Shown: positions 37,209 through 53,440, counted from the stretch's first letter. The stretch: DNA of 64,000 nucleotides from Rotaria socialis (GCA_905331475.1 CAJNYU010002045.1:253937-317936); one strand, 5' to 3'. Translations and numbers: made by a program. The notes: a model not told the origin generated them from the letters alone.

Positions 37209-38353
37209 ATGAATATAATATCCATGTTTGATCGAATTTGTTCAAGTAATGTTGTGATTGCTTCACAACAACGTAATGAACCAGAATTCACATATGAACA
37301 AAAACATGAAATCCTTAATCAATTATATAAAACGAATCCAGCTAATTTTATCCATCGTTTTGGCTCGTTACTAACGGATAATGAATTAAGAAAATATTTT
37401 GATCCCAATGCTGATTATGTGCATCAAATATTAACTTCAAATCGTAATAAAATTCGTGCAAATCGTCGTTATACATATATGCAACAACTAATTGCTCGTG
37501 GATCATATTTTAGTGATGAAGCCATGAAAGAAAGATCACCATTACTCTACGAACAAATGATTGAAAAATATAATGATAAAGAAACAACTCCATTGATTGC
37601 TAGAACAGCAAACGGTCCATTAGCAGATTTCTACATGGAACACTTAGAATCGATAAATTATCAAGAAAGACTTGAAAAAGAATTCGAAAAAGAAGAACGA
37701 TTGCGCCATGATGGACATATTGAAAGTGACGACGATGATGAAAGTGATGATAATGATGGTGAAGAGGAGAATGCAAAAAACTATACAAATACCGAAAGAG
37801 ATTTATACCGACAAGAATTTCTTGCTATTCAAAAAGGCAAGGATGATTACATTTTAGCCATATTTGTAATAGACAAACAATGTATTAGTAGACTTGAGTT
37901 TTCATCTGAATAATCTATTTAGATTAATACATCAATTTTTAATTATACGATAGTTCATTTGTTATATATACGCTTGACGAGAAGATCATTAATTCAATAT
38001 TTGAATTCAAACGTTTTCTACTACATCAACTCAAGTCATTACAATGACATCGATGAGATTACTGAAATGGAAAAACCATCAAGAACTAAATATTACTCTA
38101 AGATATCTTCTTTTTGCGCATATTCATACGTTCAAAAATGAACAAAATACTTTTCAACTTATCCTAAAGATTTCTTTCATCACATTCTATTTTTGTTTTA
38201 GAAAAATTTCTCAATGGCGAAGATTCTAATATCGATTATACATCTATTGACAATAATGAAAATCTTGACGACATAAAAATACGTGAACACGATGAGGAAG
38301 AAAAGTATTTTGATGATGAAGATCCTTATACCTATAATGGTGAAGAACAATAA
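37209..38353 (+). CDS. CCDC97: CCDC97 family protein
   Basis: Two exons, 37209..37836 and 38202..38353, encode about 259 aa. CCDC97 is a small, acidic, spliceosome-associated protein of animals. Diagnostic stretches are FIHRFGSLLTDNELRKYF, NRRYTYMQQLIARGSYFS and RSPLLYEQMIEKYNDKE, corresponding to the family's VKNRRY, GSYFS and NPLLYEQ blocks. A coiled, highly charged region follows (EKEFEKEERLRHDG), then an Asp/Glu-rich segment, and the conserved tail EKFLNGEDSNIDY and EEKYFDDEDP. The intron uses a GC donor (AAAAG|GCAAGG) with TTTTAG as acceptor; this joins Q-K-E-K-F as in relatives, whereas read-through would give an unrelated tail. The ATG lies directly after CTAG, consistent with trans-splicing. 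Confidence 0.9.
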
Positions 38354-38679
38354 TAGTATTTTTGTCGCACTCACAGACATGTGCAGATTATTCATGCAAA
38401 TTATTTAAAGTTCGACAGAAAAATAATTTGCTATTCATATTGATCAGAAAAGTTTATCTTGGTAAAAATATGATTCGTGTAACTATCATTTAACAATCAA
38501 TCAATTAAATAAAAATATCTAAGAACTTTAGATTAATCTTGATTATTAAATTTCTCTTATTCAAGCTAGTCTCTTTTTGAGAGAGATTAGACTTCAATCA
38601 CTTTCATGTTAAGTAAAAATCTATTATTACTCATTCGTAGTTTTTCAGATATTTTTCTCTATATCATAAATAAAACGAA

Positions 38680-39995
38680 ATGGTCGAATTATTACTTGAC
38701 TCAGCTATTCGATTTTGGGTATTTATGCCTATTGTGGTAATTACATTTTTTGTTGGTATGCTCCGACATTATATAACAATTATAACAGCTGGCGAAAAAC
38801 CTGTCGATAAACAGCAATTAGCCGATAGGTAACGTTTTGTTTTCATTTTCAGCTATAGCTTTTTATGTTCTCATTCATATTTTAGTCAAGCACTTATTCG
38901 AACAAGAATTTTACGTGAAAATGGGAAATATATTCCAAAAGAGGTTTGATTCAGTGTTTTATAGATGTTTGCTTTTTTAAACATTAATTTTATATGCATA
39001 GGGTTTTGTTATGAGAAAACATTTTTTTGCTAACGAAGAAACTGGTTATCTTACTAAACAACAAACTCGTCAACAACCTATTCGGAATCCAATTACAGGT
39101 ACAATAGAAAATTTAAGAGCATCTTATCAATATAGAAAATTTATACTTTAGATCCAACGATGATGACTGAAATGCTTAAAAATAATATATCAAATATGGT
39201 ACCAATGATTGTCATTGGTGGTGTTATCAATTGGGCATTTAGTGGCTTTCTTTGCAGTATGTCTTTTTTTCGATATAAACTGAAAATGAAATCCTTACTA
39301 GTGAATACTTATTTTTTGTTAAGTTTAACAATAAAAATCTAACACAAACGAGTAGTTCGAGTTAAGGAAATAAAAGTACGAATAGTTATATGTATGCGAT
39401 AGAAGCAAATATTTCTCGTTTCTATGAAGATTATTCAATAATTTACAATATTCTATTGATGATTTATTTCAAACTGTACATCTCTACTGTAGATGAATGA
39501 GAAAAGTTCATAGACTATTAAAATTTGCCTTAGAAGATTTATAATTACATTAAGTTAAAAACTAACTGTTTTCAAATTTTCTTCTAGCTAAAGTACCATT
39601 TCCGTTAACATATCGGTTCAAACCAATGCTACAACGTGGTGTTGAATTAGCGACACTTGATGCTAGTTGGTCAGTTCCATGATTTTGAGTTGATTAGTTA
39701 GAACATAACTACTTTTTTTTTCTTTTGAATTAGGTTATCATCTGTTTCCTGGTATGCTATCAATATATTTGGCCAACGTGGTATAAATAATTTACTTCTT
39801 GGAGAAAATAATGCAGCTGATCAAACAAAAATGATGCAGGATCAAATGAATATGGCTGCTGTGTCAATGCCACAAGATTCATCAAAAGCATTTAAAGCTG
39901 AACGCGAAGGTTTACTTGTCGTTGATCATCAATGGGCTTTTAAAAATGTTGAAAGCGATGTCATGTCGCAAAGATCATATATTCGTTCTCGCTAG
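38680..39995 (+). CDS. EMC3: ER membrane protein complex subunit 3
   Basis: EMC3 is the Oxa1-superfamily insertase subunit of the ER membrane complex, which inserts tail-anchored and some multipass proteins. Six exons in phase (38680..38828, 38886..38943, 39002..39098, 39152..39256, 39588..39669 and 39734..39995) give 250 aa; human has 261. Conserved blocks are [26 protein letters not shown] (Arg29, equivalent to functional Arg31 of human EMC3), [57 protein letters not shown] and [14 protein letters not shown]. Three TM segments are evident. The C-terminal tail is slightly shorter than in vertebrates. A TTTTTCAG acceptor-like site lies 31 bp before the ATG. CCDC97 ends 326 bp upstream, with an AATAAA about 170 bp before this start. 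Confidence 0.96.
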
Positions 39996-41306
39996 TCTAT
40001 CATGTCGTTTTGTGTATGTTTAGTGAAAAAAAATAAAATTCTACCAAAAACATCTTTTAGCGATACTCATTATAGAAAAGTACAAAATATTCTTTTTCAT
40101 CAATTATAAAAATTCATTATTAGTTACAACAGCTGCTTTTTCTATTGAAAGTCTCTCGTCACTATCATATGGCAAGTTAAGAAAAATATCGATGACCCTT
40201 CTATTTTCCTTGTTCACATGGCTCTTACAATGATTCCAAACACAAAGTATTGTAATAAGCTTTTGCCTTAACTAACTTATAACTGCCTATTGAAGATTTA
40301 ATATTTATTGTTGTTGAGATCATTTTTTAAAATTTACACAAAAAAAATTTCTGTCGACTAAATTTTTAAGTATTCTTGAGATTGAACCTTACTGATTTTT
40401 GAAGTTGCTTAGAAACTGACACTAATTTATTTAACCCAACCTGTTAGATCATCAATTTTGAACATTTTGTAATTGAATATTTCATAAATGAAAACTAGTA
40501 AATTCTGTAGAAAACTGATGATAACAGTGAAAAAGAGTGACTGTATTATTTAATTTATTTATTGGTTATGACATTGATTATTTTTTACGTTCGATTCATA
40601 CTGGTCTGGAAAAAGAAAACAAACCGACCATTCATTCTAGTAATATTTTGAATCAATCTAAATAGTGATTTATATTGAATTTTGTTTCTTTTAATATAAT
40701 ATAATATACTATTATAAGTAATGTGAAATATTCCTTCTAAACAAATCAATACTTGAAAATATCTGTTTTACTGGTTTATCATAGCTGTTTATTGTTATTG
40801 TGTTAGTAATGTGTCTTGATTGATTGGACAAATTTTAACCAATTGGTAATCTACATTAACCACCGCTATGCATTCATCTAATAAATACAAATACACGTGT
40901 TGTTGCCCTTCTGTAGAAAAATCTTTTCTTTATATGTATATCTATATGTGTTTGCGGTTGTTTGCAATCTACTATCAGTGAACTTGTTATTGTGCCTACA
41001 AATAATCATTTCCGAGGATATCTTGCTCTCATTTTCTTCTGTTGCTTGTTTTTCTCTCTTATTCGTATTTCATTTTCGAAGATACATACAGAATATACGA
41101 ACATATAATAATGTTCGAGTATATCGTTCACTATTCTCTCGTTATATTATTTGAACCCTCGATATAACTATGTTTTTCTTTCTTTCTATTTCTAGCATTT
41201 CCATTGGAAAACAAATCATTTAACGATTTGGTATATATATATATATATATATCTAGAGAAGCATTCAATACCTTTTTCTTATATATATATTAACTGACTA
41301 TTTTAG
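39996..41306. other. Spacer, likely containing the first exon(s) of TENT4
   Basis: AT-rich, with a (TA)n run at about 41232-41252. The TENT4 frame is still open at its first visible exon, which begins after TTTTAG in phase 1, so an upstream exon probably lies here. I could not place it. Confidence 0.4.
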
Positions 41307-44284
<2,978 letters not shown>

Positions 44285-45356
44285 AAACGGTGTTATAAAA
44301 AGAACTGTAACGATATTAATGATGGTGATGATAGAACCCAGTCAAATATCTCTTGCCGATATTATCGGTTCCCTTTAGCTTCTATTTATTTTTTTCTCTC
44401 TCCTTCTCCTACTTATATATTACTTATTCATCTTCTCTTTTCTTTTCGGCTCAGCAACGCGTACCACTGATGTCTTTCTTTTCTCTTATTCAGTTTTTTT
44501 TCTTATTTTGTCTTTTTCTTTACGCAAAAAAAGACTCTTGGCCTATTCAAATAATTAACGAAAAAAAAACAACAAAAAAATCGAAAAAAGTTAAAAAAAA
44601 ATGAACCAAAAAAAGATAAAAAAGGACATTTTTTGTAAACACGTATAAAAAAATATCAGTAATTTCTATTTGCGTATGCGCCTTCTTCTTTTCTTCTTCT
44701 TCAACTTTTTCTTTATTTTAGTGCTTTTTCAGTGAACCTACGACGATGGAAATATACCATTCCATTCCCACTAGAGCCTTATTTCATGTTTGACTCTTTC
44801 TACTTGACCCTGTGTGCAATATACATATGTATAAATTGGTTCTAGTTTTCTCAACAGTTCGACTTATTCTTTCTCTCAGACTCATGTACATATAATGGGC
44901 ATTGATATGCCTCTTTTTTTTCTATTATTTTTTTCGTGTGTGTGAGTGTTCATTTTTTTTCTTTCGTTCATTGTTGCTTGTTTGACTGTTTCTCACATGA
45001 TTGCGAACTATTCTATTCTGAAAACCAAAAAAAAAACATTTTGTTGTTCTTTTTTTCTCCTTATGCTAACTTTATCTATACGTGTAACTTTTTCTATCTG
45101 TTCGAATCAGCCCGAGAAAAAAAAACGTGTTCATGTAGAATTAGACAGATATACTTATATGTGTGATGGATGCATTTTCGGAATAAAATACCGACCCATT
45201 GCGAATGTTGATTTCAGTTATTAGACTGACCAACGGAAAAAAATATATATACAAATATATTTTATTTTACTTTACTCGATTCATTCAATTGATAATGACA
45301 GCTAATCAATAATATCAGTAGATGTAACTTATTTTTACTTCTTTAGAAACATATAG
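44285..45356. other. Spacer with pyrimidine-rich and A-rich tracts
   Basis: Long T/C-rich stretches (44380-44530, 44660-44730) and A-rich stretches (44560-44660) produce spurious open frames in several registers. No protein-like sequence is present. It separates TENT4 from CDK10 and is a plausible promoter or 3' UTR region. Confidence 0.45.
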
Positions 45357-48300
45357 ATGTCTTCATTGGGAGCAAATAATAGTAATAATACTACTTCTAC
45401 TACTAATAATAATGAAGAGAGCAAAACAACAATTTATTCAATGCTTACAGATCAGCCTATAACAATTCCTGATTCTTGTCTTTTTGGTACTTGTAGGTAA
45501 GACATTAGTCAAGTTCGAGATTTATCTGTGATTTATAAGAATGAGATGAAAAAGTAAAATTATTATGCGTGTGTATTGTTTTTAGTACAGCGTGGTAAGA
45601 ATTCACTTGTGAGATTCGATAGATTTTCTTATTTATACGATAGTGTACAAGCATCTGGTTTAAAATATTCACTTGCGAGTGGATAGTTTCATGAGCAAGT
45701 GTCGGTGGGAAAATGTCTTTTGAGTTCATGTAATAATTATTAATACCATGTAAATTTGATTGATTTGTATTTTGTTCGACAAACTAGTTTTATTTAAATA
45801 TTGCTTTTCACTCTACTGGGCTAGCTGAAGTTATTTTCTCCTTAAGCCTAATATTCTATTTAATTTAATGTATTTTTGTAGTCTATTTCATTAAATTACA
45901 CTTGCGACTAAAACATGAAGTTTAAAGAATTTCGATTGCTGAAAACAAGCTTATTCTTCGCCATCACTTATTAGTTATAAATTCTTTCTACTAATGAAAG
46001 CCGCCAGAAAAACATTGATTTCAAATTCAACCAATTAGTTAGATCAATTATTTTTCATATGCTTACAACGTTCTACTGTGATCCTACAAAACTTTATATT
46101 CTTTATCACAGAAGAACATAGAAAAAATTACAAATCATTGAGGAATATTTTGAAAGAAACATATTGACATCAGTAGTAAACTTCTCGGAGAAGAAGACAT
46201 TTTCGTGACCAAACTAATACAAAAGAATCTTTATTGATTTATATACGTGTGATAATATTTTGAAAATATTTAAAGCGGAAAAATAAAGAAAGAAAGCGTT
46301 TAACAGTTATTTCTTCTATTACTTGAATAAAATGGATTCTAATAAAAAAACCTTTTGAAAAGATCATTAACTATTAGATTCATAAGGGAATTAAAACTCT
46401 AGTAGAAAACGTGTTGATTAGATTATTGTAGAAAGAGACGCTTTGCTGCAAGTTGTGCATTTTATATGTATATAAACATGTTGTGTTGAAGAAAATAAAT
46501 TCATTGATACTCTTTAGACCTGTTTCTGAATTTGAAAAATTAAATTGTATTGGTAAAGGCACATATGGTGTCGTTTATCGTGGCCGAGACAAAATTAGTC
46601 AAGAAATCGTTGCTTTAAAAAAAGTTCGTATGGAAAATGAACAATGGGGCCTACCAATAAGTTCCATGCGTGAAATTAATCTTCTGCTTAATTTACGACA
46701 TGAAAATATCGTTGAATTACGTGAAGTAGCTGTTGGTAAATCATTACGTTCAATATTTCTTGTGATGACTTATTGTGAACAAGATCTTGCCTCATTACTT
46801 GATAATATGTCACAACCATTTACTGAAGCACAAGTTAAATGTATTGGATTACAATTATTTCGCGGTTTAAATTATGTACATAAACGTTTTATTGTACATC
46901 GTGATATTAAAGTATCAAATTTATTGTTGACTGATCATGGCTATTTAAAAATTGCTGACTTTGGCTTAGCAAGACAATTTACATTACCAAATGGTTCTAT
47001 GACACCCATGGTTGTTACACTTTGGTATCGAGCACCTGAACTTCTCTTTGGTTTGACGATACTTTCTGGTTTAGCGAAAAACAATAATTGTTGAATTTTC
47101 TTTTTTTCTAGGTTCTAAATATCAAACTACAGCGATTGATATTTGGTCTGCAGGTTGTGTTCTTGGTGAATTATTGTGTCATCGACCGTTGTTGCCAGGC
47201 CGTTCAGAAATTCAACAAATCGATTTGATTATTGAAATGTTTGGTACACCAACGGAAAAAATTTGGCCAGGTTTAAATGATTTACCTTCATTGAAACATT
47301 TTTCTCTTCGTCAACAACCATATAATAATGTGAAACAAACATTTCCATGGTTAACTAATGCTGGCTTACGTCTTATTAACTTTATGTTTATGTATGACCC
47401 GTGCAAACGGTAAGAAGCTGTTCAAAATAGATTATATTTTTTGAATATACGTAAGCCCGAACAAGTCAATTAAACCTTCCTGAACTGTGTTTTTATTTCT
47501 CATCTTTTTTATGGATAACATTTAAATCTATGATACATCTCATAAATATTTGAGAATGAATATTTCAGATATTTATAAACAATCAATTTCAATAGTATTC
47601 TGAAAAGATTGCGAATAGAAAATTTCTTGTTTATGATTATTTGCTTGTCATTTTGTTGTTCATTCCAAGTCTTTAAAATAAGATGCGAAGATCGTTTTTC
47701 AATTCCAGTTTTCGAAGATCGTTTCTTTCTTTATCTGAATATTGTGAAGAACACTTTTCTATACCATATTCAATTAAAATGTTCTTCAACAAAATCCTAA
47801 TTGTTACGTTGTACTTTTACTGTCTTTTCATTGATGTATGTGTCACTACCACTCAATTCATAATCACTCAATATAGAATAAAGATCTACCATAGCAAACA
47901 ATTCTAGCATACTTTAAACAGCTACTTTGTTTCTAATGTTGCTATCAACCAGAAAATTTTATCGACATGGAAGCGTTTTGCTTTACTTTCCTTTTTACTT
48001 ATTCTCATGCACAGATACGAAGGAAATACACTTTAATATATAATCAAATATCTATATCAGAGCTCCGCGTGGGACGAGATGGGACGAACATTTTTAGAAA
48101 ATTTTAAGCAGACCTGAAAGAATCGAAGTCTCTTTCGAGATGATTGTATTATATACTTACTATCTTTATCCATTAAAATTATATTTATTGACATAAGTGA
48201 CCGCTTTCAAATTTTATTCTCATATTTTAAAACATTTTCGNAAGGAAATACACTTTAATATATAATCAAATATCTATATCAGAGCTCCGCGTGGGACGAG

Positions 48301-49129
48301 ATGGGACGAACATTTTTAGAAAATTTTAAGCAGACCTGAAAGAATCGAAGTCTCTTTCGAGATGATTGTATTATATACTTACTATCTTTATCCATTAAAA
48401 TTATATTTATTGACATAAGTGACCGCTTTCAAATTTTATTCTCATATTTTAAAACATTTTCGTTATATGCTGTTCAATTTATCAAAAATATTTTTAAAAA
48501 ACGAATACAAGCTTTTGAAAGTCATCTAAGACAACGATCTTAATTTTAATGGATAGAGATAGTATGCATATCATAGAATCATATCGAAAGAGATTTTGAT
48601 TCTTTCTTGTCTGCTTAAAGTTTTCTGAAAATGTTTGTCCCATCCCGTCCCACGCGGAGCTCTGATCTATATTACCGTTGTTTAATCGTAGTCATCTAGA
48701 TTGATTCCAATAATTTGTTTGACGTTGTTTTTTATCATGATGAATACTTAATTATGCTCTACTTCATACGTATATTATTAGCACGAGAAAAAATAGACAG
48801 GCAAACGGGGCCCGGAAAAAGCAACCTATTAAATCAATATATACATATGTATGTTTCTCTATTTTTTCAGAGCAACTGCAGAGGATTGTTTACGAAGTTC
48901 ATATTTTAAAGAAGCACCATTACCTTGTGAAAACGATCTAATGCCTTCATTTCCTCAGCATCGTAATCAAATGTCATCTTCATCTAATCAATCACGACCA
49001 GCATTATCAGCGTGTTTATCTTCTTTATCAAATGAACCTACTTCTGCAGTAAACGATAGTCGTAAAAGACAAAATTTGCCACCACTTCGTGTTGGTTGTA
49101 CCAATGTGAAACGAACTCGAAAATCTTAA
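45357..49129 (+). CDS. CDK10: Cyclin-dependent kinase 10
   Basis: Four exons (45357..45496, 46518..47050, 47112..47409 and 48871..49129) encode 409 aa. CDK10 pairs with cyclin M (FAM58) and acts in transcription, ETS2 turnover and cilium control. An N-terminal Ser/Thr/Asn-rich leader of about 46 aa precedes the kinase domain. Visible motifs are the glycine loop GKGTYGVVY (with the Thr/Tyr pair of CDK inhibitory phosphorylation), VALKKVRM, the PSTAIRE-like helix [10 protein letters not shown] that distinguishes CDK10/CDK11, [18 protein letters not shown], catalytic [16 protein letters not shown], the activation-loop [14 protein letters not shown], and [15 protein letters not shown]. The C-terminal [17 protein letters not shown] matches human [20 protein letters not shown]. 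Intron 3 (1.46 kb) contains a hAT MITE and an assembly join. AATAAA overlaps the stop codon. Confidence 0.96.
48058..48462. repeat. Assembly-type duplication flanking an N
   Basis: The 221 bp at 48020-48240 are repeated, apparently base for base, at 48242-48462, separated by a single N at 48241. The unit ends in the middle of the MITE rather than at any biological boundary. This is what two overlapping contigs joined without merging would give, so the left partial MITE at 48058-48240 is probably not a separate insertion. Confidence 0.8.
48280..48664. mobile_element. hAT-type MITE, copy 1 (CDK10 intron 3)
   Basis: A 385-bp element bounded by inverted repeats of about 130 bp beginning CAGAGCTCCGCGTGGGACG. 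It is flanked on both sides by the 8-bp duplication ATCTATAT. An 8-bp target duplication together with CAG...CTG ends is the hallmark of hAT transposons. No coding sequence is present. It differs from copy 2 at only a few positions over most of its length, so both are young. Confidence 0.85.
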
Positions 49130-49192
49130 TAAAAAAATATTTTTTAGAGTATTTTTCTTGTTCAATTGTTGTAAAAACTTCCACCATTCTAG
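49130..49192 (+). promoter_or_regulatory. 63-bp CDK10-TMEM177 spacer with poly(A) signal and AG acceptor
   Basis: AATAAA starts within the CDK10 stop codon region at 49128. The spacer is otherwise T-rich and ends in ATTCTAG immediately before the next ATG. It is too short for an ordinary promoter plus terminator and typical of trans-spliced operon junctions. Confidence 0.5.
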
Positions 49193-50657
49193 ATGGCTAG
49201 TCAGGGACAAGCGGCTCAAGTTGGCAAATTATTTCGTGCCATAGCATGTTCAGGTATGCAGAAAACGTTCGAAAATTTCTTACGATTTATTTTCTTACTT
49301 GTTAATAAATGAAGGTGTTGTTCTTGGTCCGTATATCTATACAATGGCTCGACCAGAAGAAACATTAAAATATAGATTTCTACGATCGACAAATGAAAAC
49401 GGAGAACTCGTTAAAGTTGATTCATCATATAATCTATGTGCAACTGAAGTAAATCAATATGATTATTGTGTTAATACGTAGATTCTTCTATTTCTTGATT
49501 AGACTGCTTATCGAATGGGATTGCCTGAGCAATTACGTCGCACGCCTACGTTTGACATTCGTTTATCTGTACATACAGGAATGGATTTTGATATAAATGG
49601 TCATTTTACACCATTATTTAAAGGTATGGTTTATTTAATGGTTCCACAATGGGCTAATATATCATCCGTTGATGATTTGAAAAAAGTCAAAATAAATATC
49701 GCCGGTCAAGAAATTGATTTTGCTAATCTTGACATGTCACGTATTAATACGAGTAAATTACAATTACAATTGAACAAAAATGAACGCTCAACAGTTGAAC
49801 CAGAAAAGACTATCTCAAAAGCGAACGAATCAACATTTTGGTTTTTTCGTTGGTTTACTAGTACTTCCCCAACCCCAACCCCAACCCCACACCCATCAAC
49901 AACATCACCACCAGTATTATCGTCATTGTCCTCGTCGTCAAAAACAATTGAACCAGTAACACGTAAAAATTTGTTTTTAATTTACAAAAAACCAATTTCA
50001 CGCTTGATTTATCTCTGTAATTTAGGGGAAATGTTACTCGTACAAAAACTGATTGAAACATTTTCTCTTTCGAATGAAGCAAAAAAATATATAATTGCTG
50101 ATCAATATGAAACAGCATTAGGCCCATGGCACATGATGGCATGGTGTTGCGTTGGTGGTTCATTTTTTCTTCCATTTACACTCTATACACGTCTTCGCTT
50201 ACAATTTAAAACACGTTTTAAACGTTTTCTATTTTTTCATTTTCTTCTTTTCAATGGTCTGTTATTTTTTTATTTGTCACCATTTGTTGGTCGTCTTATT
50301 AACATGCAAGTTAGTCGTATACGTGATTCAACAACAACATCATATGGTTTAGACATACTCGAAGGTGGAATTGAATATTTGGAAAAACAACTAGAAAGAA
50401 ATCGTATTCTACGTGAACTATTACCCAATGGGAAAGATCTTTTTGACCAAGATGGCGAACGAAGAAAAACACGCGTTACAATACCTTATAGCGGTGGATT
50501 ATCGTTTTCATTATATCACTGGAGTCCATTAATTGCTTATCGGCTTAAACGTTTAAGGGCTAAAATGGATATATTAATGAATGCACCAGAAGCCGAAGCA
50601 CGTAAAACAATATTTAAGGCAGTACCAGAGAGTACATTTGTCGATAAGTCTTTCTGA
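49193..50657 (+). CDS. TMEM177: TMEM177-like membrane protein
   Basis: Three exons (49193..49253, 49315..49448 and 49503..50657) encode 449 aa. Vertebrate TMEM177 is a mitochondrial inner-membrane protein that stabilises COX20 during cytochrome c oxidase subunit 2 assembly. The best match is the C-terminal part: LDILEGGIEYLEKQLERNRI, LRELLPNGKDLF and the preceding pair of TM helices (MMAWCCVGGSFFLPFTLYT and FLLFNGLLFFYLSPFVGRL). These parallel the human ACGGVEFYEKLLSGNLALRS and LLGKDGEKLY region. FKGMVYLMVPQWANI resembles the family's VVGIPASFLGDL strand region. It is longer than human TMEM177 (about 311 aa), mainly through a low-complexity insertion with Pro-Thr repeats (PTPTPTPHPSTTSPP) near 49868-49940. 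Identity rests on pattern similarity in the C-terminal half. Confidence 0.65.
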
Positions 50658-51845
50658 TTAAGATAAAATTTTTGTTTCAATGAATTTGTTGGCTTTTATG
50701 AAAACAATAAAAACATAAAATAATCAACCAATATAGAATTTATCAAGTAGACAATAAATAGAATTTTTCTTCACAGAATATTCTAGAAGGTTACTATTGA
50801 CTTCTACAATAATTTATGAAATACAAATATCACAACTTCTATAAAAAAAAGAAGTCGTTGAAAATTAATTGTTACTATGCATATTACAAAAATGAACCTG
50901 AATAGAATATTTTGATTAGATTTGTACTATAATACCATTTATGTACGACTCGTCGATGAAAATTACAGCGTTCGGTCCTACTTTCAAATTGTCCAAAAGC
51001 TAGCTGATTTTTACTAATTTTGCTGTTTCTTTTCTTTCGGATATTCTCCGCAACTGGATGTCTTTCTGAAAATCTATTCGTTTTATGACAATGCACAGAT
51101 GCGTAGTGCAAAAGAATGAAATTAAAATCTTCATATGAATTGAAAGCTATTTTGAATATTCACCTTATCGAATTAGTATATAATATATTATATACTAATG
51201 CGAAGTATACACATCATACGACAGCAGAATCCAATAAACACAACAGTTCGTATCAATACAATTTTGTTGGTTGTTACCAGTTCAATGGATGTAAAATTTC
51301 GAAATTTCTAGTCATCAAAAAATCACCATGTTCTTTAAAACATACTATTCATCATTAATTTGCTACTATGTGAACTACTAAAAAAAAACAGAGCTCGTAG
51401 ACGCGTACTTTTTCACAGATCATAAGAGAATTGTTATGTCAACTGTTCAAAAATATCAAAATTTGATTAGTAATTCAGTATTTTAATGAATTTGAAAAGT
51501 ATACTCAGTGAAAATCATAAAGAAATTTCAAAATTGCCACAAACTCCCATAGATCCGTTGAGATATTTTCACTTGTTTTGTATCATCTATTTCGTAGCGC
51601 CATCTAGCAACAAAAATATCTTGCTTTTCTTACATTGGTAAAAAACCATATGACTGATTTATTTTAGTAAGTACAGCAAAGACTCATAAAAGAAACAAAA
51701 AAAAGAGCATTATGAAAATATTATTTATTGTCTTCTCTTCTTTCCTTTTCTCTTACCAGGAGATTCTATATCGTTTTAGATGTATTACTTTTCTAATATT
51801 AATCTCATTTTCAATATATAATCTGCTCGTGCATCAAATGATTCG
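50658..51845. other. Spacer between TMEM177-like and TMEM185 genes
   Basis: AT-rich, with an AATAAA about 50 bp after the stop of the upstream gene. No exon chain on either strand. It is long enough to hold an independent promoter for the TMEM185 pair. Confidence 0.4.
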
Positions 51846-53440
51846 ATGAACAGAGTTTCAGTGTGGCAAGAGTTCAATGCATGGTACAAGCATACTATTT
51901 ATTGCTATTATCCGTTTTTTGTTAATACTTTTTTTCTTCTTTTAGCCAATTTCTTGTTTCATTTTGTTTACTGATCTTTAGCATTCTTTACGCTTTTCGC
52001 AAACAGTTATTCATAAATTGGCCATATTGGTTGGTTTTTTTACCACTATTTATATGGAAATTTTTGGCCATTATAGGAGCTGTTATTGGTATTTGTGCTT
52101 ATTGTTGTATACGATCGAGAAAGTAAATTTATTGAACATAAAAAGTTTTAGTGTTTTTTTTAATTTTATCTTTGAAACTTTATTTTTTTAGTCGTGAACG
52201 TAATTCACCAATACAATGTCGAGCGTTATTCTTTAATTTAATTGAAACAATTCTTCTACTTTTTTTTGAAATCTTAGTTTGCTATAATCTTGACCAACCG
52301 GATGATTCTGAATATCATTTAACATGGATTATTTGTTTTTTGCCATTAATTATTCTTTCCATTGTGTCTGTATTTACTTACGTTTGGTTATTACGTCATG
52401 GTCGTTCTTGGGAGGTAAACAAAATAACATAGATTATCCATTAAAACTGTTCTTTTTCCATTGATTTAATTACAGATTCAAGCACTATTTGTTGTTAATA
52501 TTCTACAATTTATTTTCTTTGCTCTTAAATTAGACAATAGTATTATTACATGGCATTATGCGGTTTGTTTATAGTTAAAACATTTTTTTTGATGTTCACT
52601 AGAAAATCATTCTGATGTTCTAGGCAGTGTTTATTCCATTGTGGATTGTTATGGGTATATCAATTCTTTTTTGCATTGGTCGTCTCATATGGACGCTTGT
52701 ACATTATCGTCGAAATGATATTAATCAGAATACAAATGGACAACAAAGAATAAACCGACGTTATTGTCAAATTTTAGCAAGTTCAACTGTTGGACATATT
52801 TATGTACTTTTGTTTTTATTGATTTTTCAAGTAAACTTTATTTTTTTTATTTTAAAATATTTAAATGAAAATAAATTCTTTTTGTTTTTGCTTACTTAGA
52901 CACTTTTAGTCTTTTACTTAGAACATACTTTTGATCTTTCATTTATTATTGTTTGTCTACCATTGTATATTGCATTAGTAATACTCATCTGTATGTCATT
53001 TGGTAGTCGCGTACCACCTAATCATTGTAAGAAAGATTGAGTTTATCTTTTCATATAATGCAAATTAACTGTTTTTTTATTATTATTATTTTAAAGGGTG
53101 GTTCGGTCTAAGACAAGATACTTGCGAATGGCTTTTACATTTATGTCCGCTATTTGAAACTTACGCCAATATTGAATATAATTTTACATCAAATTCTACA
53201 ACAGTATCATTGCATAATGTTGATTCAACAAGAATACATTCAACAGTCATATCCAATGTACAATCGAATCAAGATATTGAACAATCTCGTCGTCATCAGA
53301 GACATTCTCGTAGATTTTGTTTTCGTAAAAACTCATCATCGCGTTATGATCAAACTAAAAACGATCATGTTGAAGGCGAATTATTAACAACAGTAATATT
53401 GCCTGCACCGAATATTTTCAAATTGCATGAACCTGATTAA
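51846..53440 (+). CDS. TMEM185: TMEM185 family protein, copy A
   Basis: Seven exons in phase (51846..51883, 51946..52122, 52192..52414, 52476..52562, 52624..52830, 52900..53026 and 53097..53440) give 400 aa. TMEM185 is a multipass membrane protein of unknown biochemical role, conserved in animals. Key matches to human TMEM185A are FLVSFCLLIFSILYAFR, YWLVFLPLFIWKFLAIIGA, VNILQFIFFALKLD, VFIPLWIVM and HWWFGLRQDTCEWLL with YANIEYNF. Human equivalents include NILQFIFIALKLD, NHWWFGIRRDFC and YGNISYDL. The C-terminal cytoplasmic tail is longer and more charged than in copy B. Only 85 bp separate its stop from copy B, with AATAAA overlapping the stop. Confidence 0.92.

Noticed and set aside
37600-37788. 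His-rich minus-strand frame
   Set aside because: Shadow of the Asp/Glu-rich exon of CCDC97 on the opposite strand.
44353-45224. Several open frames between TENT4 and CDK10
   Set aside because: Composed of Phe/Ser/Leu or Lys runs from pyrimidine and A tracts, overlapping in different frames, with no domain.
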